Below are positions 37,421-45,186 of a DNA stretch of 64,000 nt, piece by piece; position 1 is the first letter of the stretch, and each line of letters begins with the position of its first letter. The stretch comes from Chitinophagaceae bacterium. Its GTDB lineage: Bacteria; Bacteroidota; Bacteroidia; Chitinophagales; Chitinophagaceae. A program made the translations under genes and the position numbers. The notes under the pieces are model-generated. The model was not told where the DNA came from, did not search any database, and saw only the letters and a list, made by a program, of their open reading frames with translations. The stretch is from contig JAMLHL010000002.1 of the NCBI GenBank assembly GCA_023957125.1, forward strand, positions 186,001-250,000, in the 5' to 3' direction.

Positions 37421-38321
37421 GAATAAAAAAGAAGCATTGGGCAAAGGGATCCGGTCGCTGCTGCAAAGTATTGACGCTGACTTTAAAACCGCCGGTGGTG
37501 ATCATCTGAAGGGTGGAGTGGTACAAAAGGTTACCACTACCATACGGGTACCGATTGAACAGATTGAGGTGAATCCCAAACAACCCCGTCACGATTTTGA
37601 TGAGCAGGCTTTGAAGGAATTGGCCCATTCCATTAAACTCCATGATATCATTCAGCCTTTAACGGTGGCTGTTATCGGCGACAAATACCGCATTATTGCA
37701 GGTGAAAGAAGATGGCGCGCCGCTAAAATAGCGGAGTTAAAAGACGTACCTGTTTATATCCGGCAGGCCAATGATCAGCAGCTCCTGGAACTGGCTCTTT
37801 TGGAAAACCTGCAAAGGGAAAACCTGAATGCCATTGAAATTGGTATCAGCTACAAGCGGATGATGGAAGAGCTGGAATATACACAGGAACAGGTGGCGGA
37901 AAGAATGGGGAAAGAGAGAAGCACCATCACCAATTATATCCGCCTGCTGAAACTTCCGCCCGACATCCAGGTGGCGGTTCGCAACAATACCATCAGCATG
38001 GGGCATGCCCGGGCGATCATCAATGTTGACACGGTGGATCAGCAGTTATTTATCTTTAACGAGATCAAAAAACAGGGACTGTCCGTAAGGCAAACGGAGG
38101 AGCTGGTGCGGAAACTGTACAAAGGCAGTTCTGTTAAAAAACCGGTAAAAGCCACCCTGTCTGCTTCATTCAGGAAAATTGAGGATAATTTGGCCTCCCA
38201 TTACGGAACACGTGTGAAAATGAAGCATAATAAAAAGGGACACGGCGCCATTACCATTGAATATTTTTCAATACAGGAACTCAACGCCATCCTGGAAAAG
38301 ATGAATGTCCCGTCGGCTTAA
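37395..38321 (+). CDS. parB: Chromosome-partitioning protein ParB/Spo0J
   Basis: ParB binds parS sites and hydrolyses CTP to clamp on DNA around the origin. The product has 308 residues from the first of two adjacent ATG codons. An N-terminal [13 protein letters not shown] peptide binds ParA. The CTPase/DNA-binding core has [26 protein letters not shown] and the [11 protein letters not shown] motif. The HTH follows ([23 protein letters not shown]). I saw no TGTTTCACGTGAAACA-type parS site by eye in the window. Confidence 0.96.
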   Translation: MMSNSPNNKNKKEALGKGIRSLLQSIDADFKTAGGDHLKGGVVQKVTTTIRVPIEQIEVNPKQPRHDFDEQALKELAHSIKLHDIIQPLTVAVIGDKYRIIAGERRWRAAKIAELKDVPVYIRQANDQQLLELALLENLQRENLNAIEIGISYKRMMEELEYTQEQVAERMGKERSTITNYIRLLKLPPDIQVAVRNNTISMGHARAIINVDTVDQQLFIFNEIKKQGLSVRQTEELVRKLYKGSSVKKPVKATLSASFRKIEDNLASHYGTRVKMKHNKKGHGAITIEYFSIQELNAILEKMNVPSA

Positions 38322-38334
38322 TGTATCCATAGGT

Positions 38335-38997
38335 ATGCGAAAGCGACATCTGATACTAACTTTCTTCCTGCTCTTTTTTGCCCGATATACATTTGCACAG
38401 AATGATACGGCTGTCGTGGTAACGCCCGGTGCAGACAGTATCGTAACCGTGGTTTCCGACACCGTAGCTAAAGTTGTTTCCGCTGCAGACACCGCCCGGA
38501 AAAGAAGCCCTGCAAGAACCGCCACCCTTCTCTCTGCCATTTTACCCGGCGCCGGGCAGGCCTACAACAAAAAATACTGGAAGATGCCCATTGTATATGG
38601 CGCCCTTGCTATCCCCGCTTACACCTTTGTGGATAACCTGAATTGGTTCAACAAAACCAGGTTTGCTTACAATATAGCTTTTGCAAAAGACACTGCGAGA
38701 TACAAAGAAGTAGATCCCCGGCTTTTGGTGATGGTGGAACAGGGATATACCAGCAGCTTGCAGAATTATCGAAATGAATTCCGGCGAAACGTGGATTATT
38801 CGGTGTTGGTGTTTATGCTGCTGTGGGGACTGAATGTGGTAGATGCTGCCGTGGACGCTCATTTGAAGGATTTCAATATTTCGGATGACCTCAGTATCCG
38901 GATAAAACCGGGATATCAGCCCCTGGCAAATACCGCCGGCATCGGCATCGTTCTTAATATAGGCAAAAATCCCCATCACAGCATCGCTTTCAGATAA
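38335..38997 (+). CDS. DUF5683 family protein
   Basis: The 220-residue protein begins at the second in-frame ATG (38335), which gives a proper signal peptide (MRKRHLILTFFLLFFARYTFAQ). The first ATG at 38305 would overlap parB by 17 bp. The conserved domain contains ILPGAGQAYNKKYWKMPIVYGALAIPAY and a second hydrophobic segment, VLVFMLLWGLNVVDAAVDAHL. The function is unknown. Its place between parB and dapB is a recurrent order in this phylum. Confidence 0.88.
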   Translation: MRKRHLILTFFLLFFARYTFAQNDTAVVVTPGADSIVTVVSDTVAKVVSAADTARKRSPARTATLLSAILPGAGQAYNKKYWKMPIVYGALAIPAYTFVDNLNWFNKTRFAYNIAFAKDTARYKEVDPRLLVMVEQGYTSSLQNYRNEFRRNVDYSVLVFMLLWGLNVVDAAVDAHLKDFNISDDLSIRIKPGYQPLANTAGIGIVLNIGKNPHHSIAFR

Positions 38998-39042
38998 TTA
39001 ATTTGCCGTACCTTTACCGGTTGAAAAACGAAAACAAGACGG

Positions 39043-39759
39043 ATGAAAATAGCGCTCATTGGTTATGGCAAAATGGGGCATGCCATAGAAACCATTGCCA
39101 TACAACGGAAGCATACGATTGTACTGAAGATATCTATTGAAAATACAGAAGAAAACACGGTTGAAAATATCAGCAAGGCGGATGTGGCAATTGAGTTTAC
39201 CGGGCCCGACAGCGCTTTTGATAACATCAATAAATGCTTTGAAGCCGGCGTACCCGTAGTTTCAGGATCCACCGGATGGCTTCAGCGTTATGAAGAAGCC
39301 GCCTGGAACTGCAAGGCCCAAAACGGGGCGCTTTTGTACGCCAGCAACTTCAGCATCGGCGTGAATATCTTTTTTGAAGTCAATAAAAAGCTGGCGCAGT
39401 TGATGGCTTCCCAGACCGATTACAATGTTACCGTTGAAGAAACCCATCACACCCAAAAAAAAGATGCGCCGAGTGGCACGGCAATCACCATCGCCGAGCA
39501 AATACTGGCGGTCAACCCTTTTAAAAAACAATGGATCAATACCCACAGTGAAAAAATTTCCGACCTGGAAATTATCAGCAAAAGGATTGACCCAACGCCC
39601 GGAACCCATAAGGTATTGTATCAATCAGAAACGGATGATATTGAGATCATCCATACTGCGCATAACCGCACAGGATTTGCGCTGGGCGCCGTTTTAGCCG
39701 CTGAGTTTTTGTACGGACGGCGGGGTGTGTTTGGAATGAGTGATGTACTGGGGTTATGA
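39043..39759 (+). CDS. dapB: 4-hydroxy-tetrahydrodipicolinate reductase
   Basis: This enzyme reduces 4-hydroxy-tetrahydrodipicolinate with NAD(P)H in the lysine/diaminopimelate pathway needed for peptidoglycan. The 238-residue length is slightly short but normal for this phylum. The N-terminal motif is IGYGKMGHAIE. The catalytic signature is EETHHTQKKDAPSGTAI, with His-His and Lys. The C-terminal HNRTGFALGAVLAAEFL segment is standard. It follows DUF5683 with a 45-bp gap. Confidence 0.96.
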   Translation: MKIALIGYGKMGHAIETIAIQRKHTIVLKISIENTEENTVENISKADVAIEFTGPDSAFDNINKCFEAGVPVVSGSTGWLQRYEEAAWNCKAQNGALLYASNFSIGVNIFFEVNKKLAQLMASQTDYNVTVEETHHTQKKDAPSGTAITIAEQILAVNPFKKQWINTHSEKISDLEIISKRIDPTPGTHKVLYQSETDDIEIIHTAHNRTGFALGAVLAAEFLYGRRGVFGMSDVLGL

Positions 39760-39805
39760 ACCGGGTTTTAAATTAAATTGCAGTTCGCTTAAATTTTGTG
39801 TTGTA

Positions 39806-40210
39806 ATGCTTTCAAAAAAAACACAATATGCTTTCAAAGCGTTGATGTATATCGCCAGGGAGGAAAACGACACCCCTATTCTTATTGCCGAAATCGCAAG
39901 AAAAGAAAATATCCCTCTTAAATTTCTTGAAAATATATTGCTGGAATTAAAAAAAGCGGGTATCCTCGACAGCAAGAAAGGTAAAGGCGGCGGTTATTTC
40001 TTCAAAGAATCTCCTAAAAAAATACATCTTGCCCGGGTAATGCGGCTACTGGATGGCCCCATCGCATTGCTGCCCTGCGTGAGCCTGAATTTTTATGAAC
40101 GGTGTGAAAACTGCGACGAAAAAAACTGTGGTCTGCGCGATACGCTTATTTTAGTCAGAGACGCCACCCTGAAGATACTGGAAAAGAAAACAGTGGCCGA
40201 CCTGGTGTAA
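39806..40210 (+). CDS. Rrf2 family transcriptional regulator with cysteine cluster
   Basis: The 134-residue winged-helix protein starts at the ATG at 39806 (MLSKKTQYAFKALMYIA), the normal Rrf2 start. The HTH includes IPLKFLENILLELKKAG and the wing GKGGGYFF. Its C-terminal half has four cysteines in CVSLNFYERCENCDEKNC, the pattern of Rrf2 proteins that bind an Fe-S cluster (IscR/RsrR-like) to sense iron, redox or NO. Target genes are unknown. It lies 46 bp after dapB. Confidence 0.92.
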   Translation: MLSKKTQYAFKALMYIAREENDTPILIAEIARKENIPLKFLENILLELKKAGILDSKKGKGGGYFFKESPKKIHLARVMRLLDGPIALLPCVSLNFYERCENCDEKNCGLRDTLILVRDATLKILEKKTVADLV

Positions 40211-40249
40211 CCCGGGGTATCAGAGGCAACAGAAGACAATCTGCGGGGA

Positions 40250-41419
40250 TCAATATCTCAACTCCTCCTCCACGGTTTTTATCAGCAATTGGCGTTGATC
40301 CGATTTCACCGTTCTGCCGATCACCCGGGCCGCTATGCCAAATCGTTCCGCAACGCTGATCACCTGGTCCGCGTGCTTTTCGGAGGTGTAGATTTCCAAC
40401 CGGCAGCCCATATTAAACACCTGGTACATTTCGTGCGCCGATGCGTTGGAGGCCTGCTGGATCAGTTTAAAGATCACGGGGGGAGGAAACAGGTTATCTT
40501 TTATTACACTCAGGTTTCCGGGAACGTATTTCATACATTTGGTTTGCCCGCCACCGCTGCAATGGATCAGCCCGTGCACGGCTTCAAAATTTTCTTCCAG
40601 CAGGGTTTTCACCACCGGGGCATAGGTGCGCGTAGGTGATAATAAAAGCTTACCTACGGATAAATCGTTGCCATCCACTTCCACCGTATCCGTCAATTTA
40701 TGTTTCCCGATATATACCACATCCTCCTCCAATGAAGGTTCAAAGGTTTCAGGATAGGTTTTCGCATAATATTTGCTCAATACGTCATGCCTGGCGCTGG
40801 TGAGCCCGTTGCTGCCCAACCCGCTGTTGTACGCGTTATCATAGGTGCAGGCGCCAAAGCTTGCAAGTCCTACAATAACGTCCCCCTCTCCTATTTTTTC
40901 GTTGGTGACCAGTTTTTTCTTCGGCCACCGTGCAGTCATGGTACCATTAACGGCTATGGTTCTTACCACATCCCCCACATCCGCGGTTTCCCCTCCCAGG
41001 TAATGAACACGAACGCCATATTGCGCCAATTTGTCGAAGCATTCCTGCGAACCGTTGATCACCTGTTCCAGCACCTCTCCCGGAATTTTCTTTTTATTCC
41101 GGTCAATGGTGGAATTGAATACCAGGTTGTCATATACACCCACACAAAGCAGGTCATCAAGATTCATTACGATGGCGTCCTGCGCAATCCCCTTCCATAC
41201 TGAAACATCGCCGGTTTCTTTCCAATACAAATAAGCGAGGATACTTTTGGTACCCGCACCGTCGGCGTGCATGATATTCACTATATCATCCTTTCCACCC
41301 AAAAAGTCCGGGTATATTTTGCAGAAAGACCGGGGATACAGTCCCGCATCCAGTTTTCTTACCGCCGCATGCACTTCTTCTTTTTGCGCTGATACGCCTC
41401 TTTTATCATATAAACTCAT
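40250..41419 (-). CDS. purM: Phosphoribosylformylglycinamidine cyclo-ligase (AIR synthase)
   Basis: The enzyme makes aminoimidazole ribonucleotide in purine synthesis. The 389-residue length fits the Bacteroidota variant, which is longer than the ~345-residue E. coli form. Typical features are VNIMHADGAGTKSILAYLYW, AQDAIVMNLDDLLCVG (ATP/Mg site), LGGETADVGDVVRTIAVNGTM and HCSGGGQTKCMKYV. The protein also resembles the wider AIR-synthase-related family; purM is the likeliest member. It has a good promoter directly upstream. Confidence 0.9.
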   Translation of the reverse strand: MSLYDKRGVSAQKEEVHAAVRKLDAGLYPRSFCKIYPDFLGGKDDIVNIMHADGAGTKSILAYLYWKETGDVSVWKGIAQDAIVMNLDDLLCVGVYDNLVFNSTIDRNKKKIPGEVLEQVINGSQECFDKLAQYGVRVHYLGGETADVGDVVRTIAVNGTMTARWPKKKLVTNEKIGEGDVIVGLASFGACTYDNAYNSGLGSNGLTSARHDVLSKYYAKTYPETFEPSLEEDVVYIGKHKLTDTVEVDGNDLSVGKLLLSPTRTYAPVVKTLLEENFEAVHGLIHCSGGGQTKCMKYVPGNLSVIKDNLFPPPVIFKLIQQASNASAHEMYQVFNMGCRLEIYTSEKHADQVISVAERFGIAARVIGRTVKSDQRQLLIKTVEEELRY

Positions 41420-41439
41420 AGCATTTTTTTGACCCGGTG

Positions 41440-41470
41440 CAAAAGTAAATATTCACCGGTCAATAATCAA
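41440..41470 (-). promoter_or_regulatory. Bacteroidota-type promoter of purM
   Basis: On the minus strand TTG (41470-41468), a 20-bp spacer and TACTTTTG (41447-41440) match the primary-sigma consensus well. The purM ATG lies 20 bp beyond. Confidence 0.6.
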
Positions 41471-41562
41471 TTATCCATTAGCTTTGCATCCCAAAAAGAA
41501 CGAATTATTTCGTTTATCAGATTCTTATAAACAACGATTCCTTTTCAAAATCCTGAATAGTT

Positions 41563-42492
41563 CTGCAAATACACCGGAACATAGCACAATTGCCCGTTTT
41601 TAGAAACGCCGTAGTTACGATCGGCACCTTTGATGGCGTTCACAAAGGGCACAAGCATATCCTTGCGCAATTAAAAGCGGAAGCCGGGCAAATATCGGGA
41701 GAAACGGTTATCATCACCTTTCATCCGCATCCCCGTAAAATTGTCGGGAGCTCGCATAAGGTGGCGCTTTTAACTACCCTGGAGGAAAAAACTGAGCTGC
41801 TGTCGGAAGAGGGGATTGATCACCTGGTGGTGATTCCCTTCGATCAGTCTTTTGCGGAACAAACCGCCGAAGCCTATGTCCGCGATTTTTTGGTTAGGAA
41901 AATTCATCCGCACACTATCATCCTGGGGTATGATCATCATTTTGGTAAAAACCGGGAAGGAAATTACCTGATGTTGGAGAATTTTGGCAGGGAATTGGGA
42001 TTCTGCGTCAAAGAGATCTCCGAAAAAGTATTGAATGAAGTGGCCATAAGCTCCACCGGGATCCGTAAGGCCCTGAAAGCCGGACATGTTCAGGAGGCTA
42101 ATGCGTTGCTTGGTTACCCGTACTTTTTTTCGGGGAAAGTAGTGAGTGGCAATAAGATTGGCCGTACGCTGGGCTACCCTACGGCTAATCTTGAAATTCA
42201 AAATCCCGAAAAATTAATTCCGGCGATAGGGATCTATGCCGTAAACGTCAAACTGAACGACCGGTATTTTAAAGGAATGATGAGCATTGGTATTAGACCC
42301 ACGATAAAGGAAAGCGACGGCCGCATCGCCATTGAAGTGAATATTTTTGATTTCGACGAAGATATCTACGACCAAACGCTCACTGTGTTTGTGAAATGTT
42401 TTTTGAGGGAGGAACAAAAATTTCCTGGACTGGAGGCTATGAAAATTCAACTGGCAAAAGACCGGGAACTCGCGCTGCAAAAGCTCGGATAA
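41563..42492 (+). CDS. ribF: Bifunctional riboflavin kinase / FAD synthetase, non-ATG start
   Basis: RibF phosphorylates riboflavin to FMN and adenylates it to FAD. The N-terminal FMN adenylyltransferase domain has TIGTFDGVHKGHKHIL and GYDHHFGKNREGNY. The C-terminal riboflavin kinase domain has GRTLGYPTANLEI. In-frame there is no ATG before residue ~135: a stop lies at 41554-41556. Homologue-like N-terminal sequence LQIHRNIAQLPVFRNAVV begins with CTG at 41563, exactly where relatives have Met. A TTG at 41590 is the conservative alternative. From CTG the protein has 309 residues, a normal length. Confidence 0.9.
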   Translation: MQIHRNIAQLPVFRNAVVTIGTFDGVHKGHKHILAQLKAEAGQISGETVIITFHPHPRKIVGSSHKVALLTTLEEKTELLSEEGIDHLVVIPFDQSFAEQTAEAYVRDFLVRKIHPHTIILGYDHHFGKNREGNYLMLENFGRELGFCVKEISEKVLNEVAISSTGIRKALKAGHVQEANALLGYPYFFSGKVVSGNKIGRTLGYPTANLEIQNPEKLIPAIGIYAVNVKLNDRYFKGMMSIGIRPTIKESDGRIAIEVNIFDFDEDIYDQTLTVFVKCFLREEQKFPGLEAMKIQLAKDRELALQKLG

Positions 42493-42579
42493 GCGTTATT
42501 AACAATCCTGTGCATAAGTAAACCGCCCCCTGCGGGTCTTCCCTCATTTTTATACGCTACTTTTATTGTCAGAATAACG

Positions 42580-42692
42580 ACCGCATTGGCTGTCTGTAGG
42601 ATCACGACAGAAAACAGGGGAACCGGGTGCAAATCCCGGGCTGTTGCGCAACTGTAAGCGGTTACTACCGCAAGCCAGATTACCTGCCAACC
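42580..42692 (+). ncRNA. Cobalamin (B12) riboswitch upstream of nrdB
   Basis: The core is classical: GGGGAACCGGGTGCAAATCC (42617 on) with the stem CCGGG/CCCGG, the GCGCAACTGTAAGCGG loop region (42646-42661), a GCGGT/ACCGC hairpin (42658-42671), and the B12 box AAGCCAGATTACCTGCC (42672-42688). TTGGC (42586-42590) pairs with GCCAA (42686-42690) to close P1. Downstream is a TTTTCG/CGAAAA pair (42707-42712, 42729-42734) and a pyrimidine-rich stretch before the nrdB ATG at 42806. Adenosylcobalamin binding would be expected to turn nrdB off. Confidence 0.93.
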
Positions 42693-42805
42693 CGGTTTGG
42701 ATTTTGTTTTCGCATAAAAAACGAAGTTCGAAAAGGCATGCTCCCCATTTCTTTTTCCTTCTTCTTTTTTGTGTGTCATTGTTCAACGCTTAAAATCTAT
42801 ACACA

Positions 42806-43759
42806 ATGGGCATCTTTGACAAACGATTAAACTACAAACCTTTTGAATATCCCGAAGTAATGAAGTTCGTGGATGCGATGAACAGTTCTTTTTGGGTTCA
42901 TAAAGAAATTGATTTTACGGCAGATATCCAGGATTTCAGAGCCAATCTGACAGAACTGGAACAGGAGATTGTTCGCCGGAGTTTACTTAGCATCGCACAG
43001 GTGGAAGTGGGGGTAAAATTATTCTGGGGCGACTTATACAAGTATTTTCCCAAACCGGAATTCAACAACCTCGGCGCTACTTTTGCCGAATGTGAAGTAC
43101 GGCACGGGGAAGCGTATGCGAGGCTCCTGGAAGTGATGGGCTACAACAAGCATTTTGAAAACCTCATTCATATACCCGTATTTAAAAAGAAATTAGAACT
43201 GATAGAGAACAGTTTGTATGCAGATAAAGACGTTATCTCAAAACTATTGTTCTTCACGATCGTTATCGAAAACTCTTCCCTGTTCTCACAATTTGCCAAT
43301 ATTCTTTCTTTCACCCGGTTTAAAGGCTATCTGAAGAATACGTCTAATATCATTGCCTGGACTTCAATTGACGAGCAAAATCATGCCGATGCGGGCGTTT
43401 ATCTACTGAACAGGTTAGACAATGAGGGTTTTCTGAGCAGCGAAATAAAAAGCAGGATGGCGGAAGAAGTAAAAAAGTATATCCATTACGAGTCGGAACT
43501 TTTAGACTGGATCTATGAAAACGGGGAACTGGATTTCTTTACAAGGGAGGATATGCTCAACTTTATGAAACACCGGGTGGACGACTCTCTGCAAAAGATA
43601 GGTATTCCGCAACTCTTTAATATCTCCGCCGAACAATACAAGCCAATGCTGTGGTTTGATGAAGATGTATTTGCCAATGAACTGGATGACTTTTTTGCCA
43701 AGCGGCCCACAGCCTATACCAAGCACGACAAGAGCATTCACGCGGGAGATCTGTTTTAA
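42806..43759 (+). CDS. nrdB: Class I ribonucleotide reductase, beta subunit (NrdB/R2)
   Basis: This di-metal subunit generates the radical that class I reductase needs to make deoxyribonucleotides. The 317-residue product has the metal-ligand pattern: Glu in IAQVEVGVKLF (where E. coli has Asp84), ECEVRHGEAY (Glu, His and a radical-type Tyr four residues later), IVIENSSLF, and IDEQNHADAG (Glu, His). The C-terminal tail carries a Tyr (RPTAYTKHD) for radical transfer and a final DLF. There is no ATP cone. No nrdA lies next to it on either side. It is under a cobalamin riboswitch, so it is likely the B12-independent backup for a class II enzyme elsewhere. Confidence 0.93.
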   Translation: MGIFDKRLNYKPFEYPEVMKFVDAMNSSFWVHKEIDFTADIQDFRANLTELEQEIVRRSLLSIAQVEVGVKLFWGDLYKYFPKPEFNNLGATFAECEVRHGEAYARLLEVMGYNKHFENLIHIPVFKKKLELIENSLYADKDVISKLLFFTIVIENSSLFSQFANILSFTRFKGYLKNTSNIIAWTSIDEQNHADAGVYLLNRLDNEGFLSSEIKSRMAEEVKKYIHYESELLDWIYENGELDFFTREDMLNFMKHRVDDSLQKIGIPQLFNISAEQYKPMLWFDEDVFANELDDFFAKRPTAYTKHDKSIHAGDLF

Positions 43760-43834
43760 GATCGGGAGATAAAAACGGCGCAATGCATTTTACATCACAC
43801 AAGCGGATCTCAACTTTAACCCCCCAAAAATTCT

Positions 43835-44125
43835 ATGGATCAAATTTTAGAAAAAAAAGATTCAATAGCAGGAGAAATCGAATTTAACCGCCGGTCGGAT
43901 TATAAATTGGGCAGTTGTTTGTACTTAGGAATGGCCTATAAAAAAGGAAAGAAAGTTTGTATCTCGGTAGGATACACCATCAGTTACAGCATCAAAAAAG
44001 TGGATGAATTTCTGAAGGCGGATACCGACTTATCGTTTTGCCATATCAGTAAAATCATTACCGGGGAAAAAACGGCCTGTAGTAAATTTTATCCTGAAGT
44101 TCCCTTAGACCAGTATTTCACCTGA
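43835..44125 (+). CDS. Small uncharacterised protein downstream of nrdB
   Basis: I do not recognise the 96-residue protein. It has no signal peptide or membrane segment, is basic and lysine-rich, and has four cysteines (SCLY, VCIS, FCHI, ACSK) spread along the chain. The regular spacing of beta-like runs (YKLGSCLYLGMAYKKGKKVCISVGY) suggests a small compact domain. It starts with ATG 75 bp after nrdB on the same strand, and no terminator is visible between them, so it may share the riboswitch-controlled transcript. Whether it is linked to nucleotide reduction is unknown. Confidence 0.6.
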   Translation: MDQILEKKDSIAGEIEFNRRSDYKLGSCLYLGMAYKKGKKVCISVGYTISYSIKKVDEFLKADTDLSFCHISKIITGEKTACSKFYPEVPLDQYFT

Positions 44126-44314
44126 GCGGCGTAAAGGCGGTCGTTTAATTGTCCCGCATTTTTTTCTGTGTCGTGAGTGAATGCTTTTCCATTCGTCATG
44201 GCAGGCACGAATCTGTCTGCGGCGTATTGGCATATACAATTAGTAAAGGAGAAGGTAATAAGATTCTGACGTTTCGTACGAAGGCAATCCTGTCTGTCAT
44301 TTGCTTACCGCCCG

Positions 44315-45034
44315 TCAGGCGGCTTTCCCGGTAATATATTTCACCAATGATCTTTTCGCCACGGGCAGCAGGGTTTCTTCCAAAGGGAAATTTAAATCAG
44401 TTTCAATACAGTACACGGCCGGATTGGGCAGGTCTTTTTTATGGCGGATCAATTCCGATTTGATGTGCTCGTAAGTATTCACAATGCTTCTTCTCCACTG
44501 CGATATAAAAGACGTTTTTATACTCCGGTACTTTTCATCGTGCTTTTCAAAAATGCTCAGGCGGTAGTAATAAACGTTGGTTTGATGAAAGGAGCCATTG
44601 CAAAGGAAGAAATAGCCTTCATTCATTTCCAGCGGCACGATCCCTACCGGGTTGATATTCAGTTTTTGCTCTACAAAATCATAAATTTCAGCGCCGTTCT
44701 TAATGGTAGAGCTCATCCTGTTGATCGCATACCGGATAATATCTTCCAGCTCCTTCATCATTTCATCGTCTTCTGTAATTTTTTCGTACAGCAATTGCAG
44801 CTTATCCAGGTTCACTCCGGTAAAACGCCTGGGAAACTGTTCCTGCAATATTTCTTTGTTGTGCTTGAAATGAAGGATATTATTATAATGGAAAACTATA
44901 TCCGACAATTGAGGATAGAGCTTGTTTACCGTAAACTCCCGGTGAATCTCCTGCAGATAAGCCAGCAGGGTATATTTTTTTAATTCAAAATCAATATAGC
45001 CTTCTGCGAACCAGGTTTGGGATAATGTCTTCAT
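44315..45034 (-). CDS. Conserved-looking hypothetical protein
   Basis: I cannot name a family. The 239-residue product starts at the ATG at 45034 (MKTLSQTWFAEGYIDFELKKYTLLAYLQ); an upstream in-frame start would add 14 residues. It is soluble, helical and rich in charged residues, with no signal or membrane segment, and ends KYITGKAA. The helical stretches (LQEIHREFTVNKLYPQLSDI, MMKELEDIIRYAINRM) look like a globular cytoplasmic protein. It has its own strand between nrdB's neighbour and the E2 gene, with a 189-bp gap downstream that holds only a GC hairpin (CCGCC/GGCGG) near its stop. Confidence 0.7.
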   Translation of the reverse strand: MKTLSQTWFAEGYIDFELKKYTLLAYLQEIHREFTVNKLYPQLSDIVFHYNNILHFKHNKEILQEQFPRRFTGVNLDKLQLLYEKITEDDEMMKELEDIIRYAINRMSSTIKNGAEIYDFVEQKLNINPVGIVPLEMNEGYFFLCNGSFHQTNVYYYRLSIFEKHDEKYRSIKTSFISQWRRSIVNTYEHIKSELIRHKKDLPNPAVYCIETDLNFPLEETLLPVAKRSLVKYITGKAA

Positions 45035-45186
45035 AACTGTAGGGGTATTATGATACAATTTAAGAAAAAAATCCAAAATAATGCCCGTTCCAACGATGCT
45101 GCGTTCAGCAAAAAAATAACGATCCCTGCTAAAAGAATAACGGAAGAAAAATGATCTTATTTTGAAGAAAAAAGGAGAATGCCGGC

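Noticed and set aside
36400..38400. parS or origin sites next to parAB
   Set aside because: No TGTTTCACGTGAAACA-type palindrome or DnaA-box cluster was seen by eye; an exhaustive motif scan was not possible.
42615..42645. Second tRNA-like phrase GGGTGCAAATCCCGGG
   Set aside because: It is part of the cobalamin riboswitch core, which explains it fully.
44126..44314. Small gene or RNA between the two hypothetical genes
   Set aside because: No ORF or known fold was seen; only a CCGCC/GGCGG hairpin at the edge of the minus-strand gene and a few AT-rich stretches.
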